Assembly: GCA_963805605.1 (NCBI GenBank)
Contig: CAWDUX010000001.1
Span: 124,001 to 188,000 of the forward strand
DNA length: 64,000 bases
Direction: 5' to 3'
DNA from: Actinocatenispora sp963805605
GTDB taxonomy: Bacteria; Actinomycetota; Actinomycetes; Mycobacteriales; Micromonosporaceae
Shown here one piece after another: positions 27,837-36,349 of this stretch. Position numbers and translations under genes: made by a program. The notes under the pieces were generated by a model, which made no database searches, was not told where the DNA came from, and saw only the letters and a list, made by a program, of their open reading frames with translations. The stretch's first letter is position 1. Every line of letters starts with the position of its first letter.

Positions 27837-29711
27837 TCAGCTGGAGCGGGGTCCGGCCCAGGGTGAGAGTCCGCGCAGCCGGCGCGAGGTTCCTGGGCGA
27901 AGCACGGTCAGCCCGCCACCGGCCGTCCTGTCCGCGGGCCTGCCGGTGTGGTCCAGCGCCGGTGCACCACCCTCGGCCAGATCGGCGCTGGCGGCAAGTT
28001 CCACCGCGACAAGCTGGGCCAGCGCGTCGATCCGGTACCTGCCGGAGTCTCCGTCGAAGCTCAGCAGACCGTGTTCGGTGAACCGGTCCAGCGACGGCTC
28101 CACCGCCGAGGGCGACAGCCCGAGTGCACCGGCCACCACTCGACTGTCCACAGTAGAAGAACACAGTCTGCTCAGTTCGCTGGTCAGCGCCGTACCGAGT
28201 GGATCGCGGGAACAGGCCAGCCGGTACCGGCCGGCCAACCGGGCACGGATGTCCAGGTCGTCCACGGTGATCAGGTCGAGCCGGGCCCGCAGATCGGCCA
28301 GCCGGTCGGCCAGAACGGCGATCGCCTCGTCCGGTCGGGCCAGCAGGTACGCCGCGCAGGCCCGCAGCGGCAACGGCAGCCCGGCACACCAGTGCACCAA
28401 CCGGCGTGCCGCGGCCACCTCGTCGACCACCCGCCGGGCGCCCAGCACCATGGCGAGCAGTTCCACGCCGACCGGCTCCGGCAGTCGCGACACCCGCAGC
28501 CGGCGGGCCCGGTCCACCGCTCCCAGCGGCCCGCCGCTGGTCACCAGTACCGCGCAGCCTGGTGGTACCTGGGTCAGCGCCCGTACCTCGGCGGCGGTGG
28601 TGGCGTGCTCGACGAGCAGGACACCCCGCTGGCCCGGAAGCCACGGCGGCACCGGTCGCGGCATACCCGTCCGATCGTCGTCCAGATCGATGCGCCGGCA
28701 ACCGTCCGGGAACGCGCCGGTCAGTCCGGCGAGAGCCTGCCGGCACAGCGCCGAGGAACCGACCCCGACGGGACCGTGTACGACCACGACCGGGGCCGAT
28801 CCGTCCGCGGCGGCCACCCGCAGCAGGGACCGGAGCTCGTCGAGTACGGTCTCCCGCCCGGCCAGTCCCGAGCGCACCGGCCGGCCCGCCTGGTCGGTTG
28901 GCTGCGCCGCGACCCGAACACCTGGCCGGGCCACCGCCGGAGCCAGCCCCAACCCCACCAGGTCCCGGTTGAGCACCGACCGGTGCAGGCAGTTCAGTTC
29001 CGCCCCGGGCTCCACGCCCAGCTGCCGGCCCAGCTCGTCCCGGCACTGTCGGTACGCGGCCAGCGCACCGGCCGCGTCCCCGATCGCGTAGCGGGCCCGG
29101 ATCAGCGCCGCCCAGCACCGCTCCCGCAGCGGGTTCGCGGCGAGAAGGGTACGCAGCACCGGGATCTGGGCGCGGTGCCCACCCAACGCCAGCCGCGTCT
29201 CGATCAGCGTCTCCTGCGCCACCAGACGCTGCTCGGCCAACGCCTCCAACCGGCCGGCCAGGGCCGGCGCGTGCGGGAGCCCTTCACCGGCGGCCCCCCG
29301 CCACAGGGCGAGGGCCTGCTCCAGCAGTACGGCCGCGCCGGGCAGATCACCGTCGAGCAGGGCGCCCTCGGCCCGGCCCACCAGCGTGCCGAACAGTTCG
29401 GCGTCCACCTCGCCGGGCGCCACCCGCAGCGTGTAGCCGTAGTCGTGCCGGCAGAGCCGACCCCAGCCGCCGGTGGTCAGTGCCGAACGCACCGCCGCCG
29501 CGTACGAACGCAGGTTCGCGCGCGCCGACGGGGGTGGCTGATCGTCCCACAGCACCTCGGTGAGCTGGGTGAACGGCATTACCGACGGGCCGTTGAGGGC
29601 AAGTGCGGTCAGCAGCAGCCGGGGCCGGGGTGCCAGTGGCACCGTCCCGGTCGTGGCGTCGCGGACCTCGACCGGCCCGAGGACCCGGAGGTGGAGCCCC
29701 GACTCGTCCAT
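27837..29711 (-). CDS. SARP/AfsR-like transcriptional regulator with degenerate NTPase domain
   Basis: 624 residues. OmpR-type winged helix ~8-85 (MPFTQLTEVLWDDQPP, then LRSYAAAVRSAL). Bacterial transcriptional activator domain ~92-245 (VDAELFGTLVGRAEGALLDGD to LRERCWAALIRARYAIGDAAGALAAYRQC). Central NTPase-like region with GPVGVGSSAL at about 305-315, where the Walker A lysine is replaced by serine, so ATP use is doubtful. A C-terminal winged-helix-like part follows; no TPR block is seen. SARPs activate antibiotic clusters, but the NRPS genes are 8 kb away behind unrelated genes, so control of them is only possible. GGAAGG precedes the ATG. Confidence 0.87.
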   Translation of the reverse strand: MDESGLHLRVLGPVEVRDATTGTVPLAPRPRLLLTALALNGPSVMPFTQLTEVLWDDQPPPSARANLRSYAAAVRSALTTGGWGRLCRHDYGYTLRVAPGEVDAELFGTLVGRAEGALLDGDLPGAAVLLEQALALWRGAAGEGLPHAPALAGRLEALAEQRLVAQETLIETRLALGGHRAQIPVLRTLLAANPLRERCWAALIRARYAIGDAAGALAAYRQCRDELGRQLGVEPGAELNCLHRSVLNRDLVGLGLAPAVARPGVRVAAQPTDQAGRPVRSGLAGRETVLDELRSLLRVAAADGSAPVVVVHGPVGVGSSALCRQALAGLTGAFPDGCRRIDLDDDRTGMPRPVPPWLPGQRGVLLVEHATTAAEVRALTQVPPGCAVLVTSGGPLGAVDRARRLRVSRLPEPVGVELLAMVLGARRVVDEVAAARRLVHWCAGLPLPLRACAAYLLARPDEAIAVLADRLADLRARLDLITVDDLDIRARLAGRYRLACSRDPLGTALTSELSRLCSSTVDSRVVAGALGLSPSAVEPSLDRFTEHGLLSFDGDSGRYRIDALAQLVAVELAASADLAEGGAPALDHTGRPADRTAGGGLTVLRPGTSRRLRGLSPWAGPRSS

Positions 29712-29825
29712 GCCGCACCGCCTTCCACGGGGAGGGGCCCGGGACCGCCCTGTCTCGGCCCCGGGTCACCTGATCCCGGACGACCGTCCCGGGTGGTCAG
29801 TTTTCCGCCCGGACCGGCCGACCCG

Positions 29826-30896
29826 CTAGTCGCCGGGGTTCAGGAACTTCGAGACGACCGGAGTGGCGCCGTCGGAACCCCAGCCCAGTACGGCCACGTA
29901 CATCGCCCGGTGGTGCGAGTGGTTGGCGATGGTGGTCGCTGTGCACGCCTTCGGGCCGGTGCTGAAGTCGCACAGCCAACCATGCAGGAACAGTCTCGTA
30001 CCGCCGTCCAGCGCGGCCACCACATCGGCGCCGCCCGGCCCGCAGATACCGGTGCCGGAGGTGGTCATCAGCGAGTGCGAGGCGTTGTCGTCGAAACTCC
30101 AGCGGGAGGTGGAACGCCACCACACAGTCGCGTAACTGCAGTTGTCGTAGCCGTACCGGGACGACATCAGCACGTACTGGCTGCCGCGCTGCACCATCAC
30201 CGGGTTCTCCACGATGCCGGAGTTGCGTACCAGTTCCTTGCTGACCGCACCGGACGCGGCCCGGGTTCCGTCGGCCCGCAACTGCAGCATCCGCAGCGAG
30301 GACGGCGTCTGCTGGGTCTTGTAGAGCAGGTACCGCTTGCCGTCGGCGGCCTGGAACGGCGACGGGTCGATCACCCCGGCGCCGGCCACCGGCCGGCCGG
30401 GCACCGTGTCGTCGGCCCTCAGCGCGGTGTTCGGGCACACCAGGGGTGTGTCGGACGGGGCGAACGAGCCGGTGGCACTGCTGGCGACGGCCACCCCGAT
30501 GCAGCGTTGACCGTTCATCCCGGTGGCCGGCGCGGCGTAGTACATTACCCAACCGGCACCGGTCTGTACGACGTCGGGTGCCCACACCCCGCCGCCGGAG
30601 GACCAGGCGCCCAGCCGGGCCAGTGAATGTCCGGTGTTGACCCATGGGCCGCTGGCGAAGTCGCCGCGCGCGGTCGGGGCCAGCGAGCCGGTGGTGTAGG
30701 CGACGAAGTCGCCGCCGTCGCGTACCACGCCCGGATCGGCGGCCTCGTTGGGTTCACCGTTCGTACCGTGCGGCGCGTACACCGGCAGCGGTGCGGTCGC
30801 CGCGGCGGCGGGTCCGCCGGTCAGCCCGGTCACCATGGCGGCCGACGCCACCGCGACGGCGGCCAGACCTCGTACGAGTCCTGCGTTCCTTCTCAT
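29826..30896 (-). CDS. Secreted GH43-like glycoside hydrolase (copy 2)
   Basis: 356 residues. Signal peptide MRRNAGLVRGLAAVAVASA with Ala-rich cleavage near 34. It repeats the layout of copy 1: ADPGVVRDGGDFVAY, GGVWAPDVVQTGAGWVMYY, GVIDPSPFQAADGKRYLLYKTQ, IVENPVMVQRGSQYVL, CGPGGADVV and RLFLHGWLCDF, so the three acidic catalytic positions are present. GGAGG is 7 bases before the ATG. It follows PhoD copy 2 after 32 bases, the reverse of the gene order in copy 1. Substrate unknown. Confidence 0.85.
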   Translation of the reverse strand: MRRNAGLVRGLAAVAVASAAMVTGLTGGPAAAATAPLPVYAPHGTNGEPNEAADPGVVRDGGDFVAYTTGSLAPTARGDFASGPWVNTGHSLARLGAWSSGGGVWAPDVVQTGAGWVMYYAAPATGMNGQRCIGVAVASSATGSFAPSDTPLVCPNTALRADDTVPGRPVAGAGVIDPSPFQAADGKRYLLYKTQQTPSSLRMLQLRADGTRAASGAVSKELVRNSGIVENPVMVQRGSQYVLMSSRYGYDNCSYATVWWRSTSRWSFDDNASHSLMTTSGTGICGPGGADVVAALDGGTRLFLHGWLCDFSTGPKACTATTIANHSHHRAMYVAVLGWGSDGATPVVSKFLNPGD

Positions 30897-30928
30897 CGGT
30901 GACCTCCAGGTGCTATGTAGCGGGCCGG

Positions 30929-32458
30929 TCATACCTGCGTCGCGCCGACCTGGCCGGGCAGCACCCGGAAGGTCAGGGACTTGCGTACCGCGCCGTGCGG
31001 GTCGGTCACGTGGTGACCGAGGTAGTAGGTCGACGACCAGGCGGTCGGCGACACGTTGCACAACATGAAACCCTGCTCGGGGTTGCCGTTGTAGGTGAAG
31101 ACGTGCTGGACGGTCGCGCTGGTCGAATACGCGCCGGTACGCAGACTGGTCATCGCCGGCCCGACGAACTCGGTGGCGATGAAGTTGTTGGTGCCCTGGT
31201 CGTTGACCTTCGCCACCACGCCGCAGTGCACGTCGCCGCTGACCACCACCGCGTTGCGCGTCGTACCGTCGGAGTGCGCGGCGGCCAGCGCGTTGGTGAC
31301 CAGTCCGCGTTCGTGCGGGTAGCCGACCCACTTGTCGGTGCTGCTGTCGAAACTGCCCAGCGGCACCTGCGAGGCCAGTGCGGTCCAGGTGCGGGTGGAG
31401 CCGGCGATGCTGTTCAGCAGCGCGGCGCGCTGAGTGGTGCCGAGCATGGTGGCGCCCGTACCGGTGCCTGGCAGGGTCCGGTACTGCCGGGTGTCCAGCA
31501 GGAACATGTCCAGTACCGTGCCCCACTGGATGGTCCGGTTGAAGTTCGCCCAGCGCCGTCCGTTGGCGTCCGGGCCGGTCGGCCGGTGACGCAGCGGCAT
31601 GTGCTCCCAGTAGGCCCGCATCGCCCAGTTGAACTGCTCCACCGTGCGCCCGTCCAGGTTGCTGGAGCCGCCGTGTACGTTGTTCCACCACTCGTGGTCG
31701 TCGGGGGAGGCGTAGAACGGCTTGGCCGCGTGGATGCGCTGCAGGCTGGAGCGCACCCGGTATTCGCCGTACCGGAGCCGGTAGTCGGGCAGGGTCTTGC
31801 AGGCGCTGCCGTGCTCGCCGGAGTGGGTGGTCTGATCGGCGTAGATGTAGTCGCCGATCTGGATCACGAAGTCGATGTCCAGGGTAGCGGCGTTGTCGCA
31901 CAGGTAGCCGTAGCCGTTGAAGTACTTGGGTTTGGAGTCGCTGCCGATGCCCTGACAGCTGACCACCGCGAAACGTGCGGCCCGGGTACTGCTGGCCGCC
32001 GGGGTGGTGTGGGTGTGGCCGACCGGGCTGGACCACTTCTTGCCGGAACCCGGTTCGGTGTAGAAGAACTGGTAGACGTATGCGGTGTCGGCGGTCAGCC
32101 CGTTGGCGATGGCGTGCACCGAGTGCACGTCGTCGCTGACGGTGGAGAAGTCGCCGTGGTCGACGCTGGTGGAGTCGGCGGACAGTTTCGCCGTGCTGGT
32201 GGCGATCCGCCAGTGCACCGGCATGGTGGAGGGCTGGCCTGCCATGCCGTAGCCCTGGACTGTGGGTTCCGGTGCGATCCGGGTCCACAGCACCACCGAG
32301 GTGGACAGTGCGTCGCCGGACGCCACGCCCAGGGCGAACGGTGTGGACGGGAAGGCTGGCGGCGCCGCCGCGCTCGCGCGGGTCGATGCGCCGACGGCGA
32401 CCCCTGCGGCGGCGCCGACACCAGCGGCCAGGAAACCTCGACGACTCAGTTCGGCCAT
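30929..32458 (-). CDS. Tat-exported PhoD-like alkaline phosphatase/phosphodiesterase (copy 2)
   Basis: 509 residues from ATG 32458 (AGAGGTGG upstream); an open frame extends further up but lacks a site. Tat signal LSRRGFLAAGVGAAAG. Metal-binding motifs: IGDYIYADQT, SPDDHEWWNNVHG, MFLLDTRQYR, SGDVHCGV. Same length class and domain order as copy 1, with many shared segments (LGVASGDALSTSVVLWTRIAPEP against the equivalent in copy 1). Secreted phosphate release or wall-polymer turnover is likely. First gene of a two-gene unit with GH43 copy 2. No PHO-box match was recognised upstream. Confidence 0.9.
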   Translation of the reverse strand: MAELSRRGFLAAGVGAAAGVAVGASTRASAAAPPAFPSTPFALGVASGDALSTSVVLWTRIAPEPTVQGYGMAGQPSTMPVHWRIATSTAKLSADSTSVDHGDFSTVSDDVHSVHAIANGLTADTAYVYQFFYTEPGSGKKWSSPVGHTHTTPAASSTRAARFAVVSCQGIGSDSKPKYFNGYGYLCDNAATLDIDFVIQIGDYIYADQTTHSGEHGSACKTLPDYRLRYGEYRVRSSLQRIHAAKPFYASPDDHEWWNNVHGGSSNLDGRTVEQFNWAMRAYWEHMPLRHRPTGPDANGRRWANFNRTIQWGTVLDMFLLDTRQYRTLPGTGTGATMLGTTQRAALLNSIAGSTRTWTALASQVPLGSFDSSTDKWVGYPHERGLVTNALAAAHSDGTTRNAVVVSGDVHCGVVAKVNDQGTNNFIATEFVGPAMTSLRTGAYSTSATVQHVFTYNGNPEQGFMLCNVSPTAWSSTYYLGHHVTDPHGAVRKSLTFRVLPGQVGATQV

Positions 32459-32646
32459 TGCGCCACCTCTCAGCAAGGGCACCCCCATCCGGAGGCGCCC
32501 ATCCAGGTGCCGCTCGGCGGCATCGGAGCGGACGGTACGGAATGGCTGCATACGTGGCCGACATGCCGCGTACACGGAGACGTGGGGATCAAGCACCTCT
32601 GCTTGACATCACCGGCATCTAGTAAATAAGGCGTGAATAGGGCGAA

Positions 32647-33144
32647 CTAATTCTCGACGAGATCGTCGGTGGCCTTCCGGCCGGCTTCGGTGGCGCGGTG
32701 CAGGAAGTCGGCCAGCAGGTCGAGTTCGCTGTCGCGGTAGCCGGCGCAGATCTCGTCCATCGCCGAGTTCATCCCCGCGAACAGGTCGAAGAGTTCCGCG
32801 CTGCGCTCGCGCCGGGCCCGTACGGCGACTGCGCGGCGGTCTGTCGATCCGGCGTCGCGCTCGCGGGTCACCCAGCCGGCGCGCTGCAGGCGGTCCAGGA
32901 TGCCGGTCATGGTGGCCGGGTGCAGGCCGGCCCGCCGGGCCAGGGCGCTGGGGCTGAGCGGGCCGTGCCGTGAGACCAGGTCGAGGCAGTCCAGGTCGAC
33001 GTCCCGGAGTTCGAGGCGGCTGCCGACCTGATGGTTGAGCAGCGAGAGCTGGTTGCGTAGTTCCCGCAGCGAGTCCTTGATGCGGTTGGCGGCCCGGCGT
33101 CGGTTCCGGGCGGCGTCCGCGTCCCTCGATGATACGGGACTCAT
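32647..33144 (-). CDS. MarR family transcriptional regulator
   Basis: 165 residues. Winged helix: LSPSALARRAGLHPATMTGILDRLQRAGWVTRERDAGSTDRRAVAVR, flanked by dimerisation helices. ATG 33144 is chosen because GAGGAG is 6-7 bases upstream. It is divergent from the NAD(P)-binding gene at 33246; the AT-rich 100-base space (ATATGATATG and TTATATGG next to its start) would hold shared promoters and its operator. A typical repressor/oxidoreductase pair, but the partner gene is now frameshifted. Ligand unknown. Confidence 0.88.
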   Translation of the reverse strand: MSPVSSRDADAARNRRRAANRIKDSLRELRNQLSLLNHQVGSRLELRDVDLDCLDLVSRHGPLSPSALARRAGLHPATMTGILDRLQRAGWVTRERDAGSTDRRAVAVRARRERSAELFDLFAGMNSAMDEICAGYRDSELDLLADFLHRATEAGRKATDDLVEN

Positions 33145-33245
33145 ATGATATGCTCCTCGTGTTATATGGTCTACGGACATCAGGTTACCTGGACAGCGGT
33201 GCCCCGGCGCGGCTGAACGGTCCCGTCACCCTGAGGAAGCGCCAG

Positions 33246-33925
33246 ATGAAGCTGACAATCTTCGCGGCCACCGGCGGCATCGGCCGACACGCCCTGGACC
33301 AGGCGGTCGCCGCCGGCCACGACGTCACCGCCGTGGTACGCAACCCCGACCGGCTCGACTCCACGGTCCGCACCGTCACCGCCGACCGGCCACCGCCGAC
33401 CTGGCCACCGCCGACCCGGACACGCTCGCCGCCGCGGTCGACGGCGCCGACGCGGTGCTCTCCGGTCTGGGGCCGCGCTCGGGCACCGACGTCGGCGTCA
33501 CCTCCCGCGGCACCCGGGCCATCATCGGGGCGATGCGGGCCACCGGGGTGCGGCGCCTCGCCGTGGTCAGCGCCGGCCCGATCGGCACCGTCGCCTCACC
33601 CGGTCGCCCTCGCCCGCCGAGACACGACCCCGGCGACGGGTTCGTGATGCGTCACCTGCTGACGCCGCTGGTGAAGACGGCCCTGCGCAAGCACTACGAC
33701 GATCTCGCGCTGATGGAGGACGCAATCCGGGACAGCGGGCTCGACTGGACCGTCGTACGCCCGCCCCGGCTCACCGACCGCCCGCTGACCGGCACGTACC
33801 GGACCGCGTACGGGCAGAACCTGCGGCGCGGTGTGGTCGTGCCCCGCGCCGATGTCGCCCACCTCATGTTGCGCGCGGTCCAGGACCCGGCCGCCGCAGG
33901 CCAGGTCATCAGCATCGCGCGCTGA
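33246..33925 (+). pseudogene. Frameshifted NAD(P)-binding (atypical SDR/NmrA-like) oxidoreductase
   Basis: Starts MKLTIFAATGGIGRHALDQAVAAGHDVTAVVRNPDRLD with a Rossmann-type glycine motif and a good GAGGAAG site, then loses frame after VTAD (33386). The remainder, LATADPDTLAAAVDGADAVLSGLGPRSG to the end at 33925, is intact in another frame. Bases 33387-33400 are a near-duplicate of the following sequence; removing these 14 bases restores one 221-residue protein of the family's usual length. As written the gene is broken: either a real slippage mutation or a sequencing error. Divergent from the MarR gene, its probable regulator. Confidence 0.8.
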
Positions 33926-34056
33926 GTAGATCGCCGTGGTCGCGCAGGTCGTGCCTTTCCTCGCGGGTGATCGGTGGCGACCTGCCCGCTGTGGAGTGCT
34001 TCACTTCGGGGCGGACCGCCAGGAATTTCCCGGCGGCTCCCGAACTTGCAGCAGGA

Positions 34057-34683
34057 ATGACGACGACTACCGATCAGACAGCCAACCGCCTGCCGGTCCT
34101 CGACGACCGGGCGCGGGGACTGCTGTTCACCGACGCGCGCACCGCGAACTCCTTCACCGACGAAGCGGTCTCCGACGAGACCCTCGCCTCGATCTGGGAA
34201 CTCGCCAAGTGGCCGCCGACCGCCGCCAACACGCAGCCGCTGCGCGTGCAGTTCGTCCGTACCGAGGCCGGCAGGAAGCGGCTCGTGCCGCTGATGGCCG
34301 AAGGCAACCAGGCCAAGACCGGCAAGGCGCCGGCCGTCGCGATCCTGGCGGCCGATTCGGACTTCCACGAGTTCATCCCGCAGGTGTTCCCGGTACGCGC
34401 CACGATGAAGGACTACTTCGAGCAGGTCGGCATCGAAGGGCGGGAGAAGCACGCCCGGTTCAACGCTGCGCTGCAGGCCGGCTACTTCCTGCTGTCGATC
34501 CGGGCGCACGGCCTCGCCGCCGGCCCGATGGGGGGCTTCGATGCGGCAGCGGTCACCGACGAGTTCTTTCCCGGTGGTCGCCACCAGGCGATCCTGGTGG
34601 TCAACATCGGTCACCCCGGTGAAGACGCCTGGTTCGACCGGCTTCCCCGGCTACCGCACGAGGACGTCGTCAACTGGGCCTGA
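34057..34683 (+). CDS. Nitroreductase-family protein (RutE/malonic semialdehyde reductase-like)
   Basis: 208 residues. FMN-dependent nitroreductase fold: LFTDARTANSFTDEAVSDETLASIWELAKWPPTAANTQPLRVQFVRT at the start, KAPAVAILAADSDFHEF in the middle, and LQAGYFLLSIRAHGLAAGPMGGFD before the end. The TAANTQP and GLAAGPMGGFD segments are typical of the RutE/malonic semialdehyde reductase subgroup. No rut genes are nearby, so pyrimidine breakdown is not supported. ATG 34057 fits the family start; the ribosome site is weak (AGGA). It could be a general quinone or aldehyde reductase. Confidence 0.85.
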   Translation: MTTTTDQTANRLPVLDDRARGLLFTDARTANSFTDEAVSDETLASIWELAKWPPTAANTQPLRVQFVRTEAGRKRLVPLMAEGNQAKTGKAPAVAILAADSDFHEFIPQVFPVRATMKDYFEQVGIEGREKHARFNAALQAGYFLLSIRAHGLAAGPMGGFDAAAVTDEFFPGGRHQAILVVNIGHPGEDAWFDRLPRLPHEDVVNWA

Positions 34684-34813
34684 GCATCCTCGGTCCCGCC
34701 CTGACACCCCCACCGCTGCGGACCTGCTGACCAGACGATCCGTGGGTCGTCGTACGCGGACGGGCGTCGCTGACGTGAGAGCATGCGGGAACCGCAACCG
34801 CTGAAGGAGCATC

Positions 34814-35248
34814 ATGACGACGGCCGACCCGTACGACACCCTCGGTGCGTTGCTGCGCCACGACCTCGGCCGGTACGAGGAGGCGCTGCCCACCGTCGAT
34901 GCCCGGCAGTTCGCCGTCGCGATGACCGCGGCGTTCACCCTCGCCGCGGACCGTCGGTTCGGCCACGGGCAGGGCGCCACCGACATCGCCGAGTTCGTGG
35001 CCGCGACCCGTACCGAGTTCCCGGAGGCCGCCGACCAGATCGACCCCGACGCCGCGCAGCGCATCCTGCGTACCGTCGCGCTCGGTGAGGACGGCGACCT
35101 GAGCGACATCGACGAGAAGGTCCTCGGCCGGGTGGAGAGCCTGTTGCTGCCGCCGTTGCTGGAGGGCACACCGGACTGGGACGAGGCGAAGCTGACCGAG
35201 TTCCTTGCCGAGGCGCGCACCCTGGCAACCCAGTGGACGACCAGCTGA
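34814..35248 (+). CDS. Conserved small protein of unknown function (paralogue A)
   Basis: 144 residues, acidic, no signal or membrane segment. Begins DPYDTLGALLRHDLGRYEEALPTVDARQFAVAMTAAFTLAADRRFG; the same framework is seen in the protein at 35709-36146 (DPFEVLGALLRHDFELYECELPHVEP to ALDAAFGLAARRRFG). Mostly helical by appearance. GAAGGAG precedes the ATG. I do not recognise the family and propose no function. It is the first of two copies around a DUF6158-like gene on the other strand. Confidence 0.8.
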   Translation: MTTADPYDTLGALLRHDLGRYEEALPTVDARQFAVAMTAAFTLAADRRFGHGQGATDIAEFVAATRTEFPEAADQIDPDAAQRILRTVALGEDGDLSDIDEKVLGRVESLLLPPLLEGTPDWDEAKLTEFLAEARTLATQWTTS

Positions 35249-35282
35249 TGCCGGCCTGAGCCGATGGGTGCGGCCCGGCCGG

Positions 35283-35501
35283 TCAGGTGCCGATGGCGCC
35301 GGAGCGTAGCCGGGCCGGATCGATCTCGCGGTCCGGGAACCGGCGCAGGTACTCGCTCTCCAACTCGCCCATCCGCTCGGTGTGTTCCTGCCACGCCTGG
35401 TCCGCGGCGTGGCGCAGGGCGTCCAACCGGCTCTGGTACAGACTCTCCAGTTCCCGGTACAGGTCCGCGACGGTCAACGTGGCCGGATCGATTCCTGACA
35501 T
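35283..35501 (-). CDS. DUF6158-like small protein
   Basis: 72 residues from ATG 35501; a longer frame to 35549 is open but less likely. The segment DLYRELESLYQSRLDALRHAADQAWQEHTERMGELESEYLRRFPDREIDPARLR matches what I recall of the DUF6158 family of actinobacteria, which is highly charged and helical and of unknown function. It lies on the opposite strand between two paralogous small genes, with only 34 bases to the upstream copy's stop. Confidence 0.7.
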   Translation of the reverse strand: MSGIDPATLTVADLYRELESLYQSRLDALRHAADQAWQEHTERMGELESEYLRRFPDREIDPARLRSGAIGT

Positions 35502-35708
35502 ACCGGATGGGTACCCAGATCTGCGCCGCTCATGCGTACCACCTGCCACCCGCAGGATTCCGTACAGTTCTGAGTCATGTACCTGTTGGCCGTGGCCCGG
35601 ACCATCATCCGCATCGCACCGGTCGCGGGGCCCGCTGAACCAGCACAGCGCCAGGAGCGTGGTGGATCATGACAGCATGCCGGCAGCATCGGCCCGCAAA
35701 GGAGCCTC

Positions 35709-36146
35709 ATGACCACACCCAATGACCCCTTCGAGGTACTGGGTGCGCTGCTGCGCCACGACTTCGAACTGTACGAGTGCGAGCTGCCGCACGTCGAACC
35801 GCACGGGTACGATGTGGCGCTGGACGCCGCGTTCGGCCTCGCCGCCCGCCGACGGTTCGGTGACGGGCCGACCGTCGCCGACATCACCGACTTCGTCGCC
35901 GCGGCCAGGATCGCGTACGACGACACTGGTGAGGGCATCGACGAGGATGCCGCCGTACGGGTGCTGCGTACCGCGGTGTTGGGCCGGACCGGTCCGGTCG
36001 CCAGCCTCGACCCGCACACCGTCGTACGGCTGAAGAGCCTGCTGCTCCTGCCGCTGTTGGACGACACCCGCCGCTGGGATCCGCCGATGGTGGACAACTT
36101 CCTGATGGAGTCGCGCAGTCTCGCCGCGCAGCGCTCGACCGGCTGA
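35709..36146 (+). CDS. Conserved small protein of unknown function (paralogue B)
   Basis: 145 residues, paralogous to the protein at 34814-35248 across its whole length, with aligned blocks LGALLRHD, LAARRRFG, DITDFVAA, VLRTAVLG, VVRLKSLLLLPLLD and an ESRSLAAQ end. AAAGGAG lies ahead of the ATG. The pair differs enough that duplication is old. No motif suggests a catalytic role; a cytosolic helical protein of unknown function. Confidence 0.8.
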   Translation: MTTPNDPFEVLGALLRHDFELYECELPHVEPHGYDVALDAAFGLAARRRFGDGPTVADITDFVAAARIAYDDTGEGIDEDAAVRVLRTAVLGRTGPVASLDPHTVVRLKSLLLLPLLDDTRRWDPPMVDNFLMESRSLAAQRSTG

Positions 36147-36349
36147 TCCGTCGCTTGAGCACGAGCGGTCCGGCAGCGTGGTCCCGCCGGTGGTGTCCGG
36201 CCGGCTCAGCCCCACCGCAACGTGCCGCCGATTGGTCCGACCGTAGCCGGTGGGAGGCAGAGGGGCGGCCCGACCCGTCCAAGGGCGGATAGGTTGTGTC
36301 AACCTGCCGGCGCTGAACGCAGCGCCGCACCACACGAATGGACAGGTCG

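Noticed and set aside
27948..30626. Forward open frame of about 890 codons across the SARP and GH43 genes
   Set aside because: It is Gln/Arg/Pro-rich without domain structure and lies opposite two well-supported genes.
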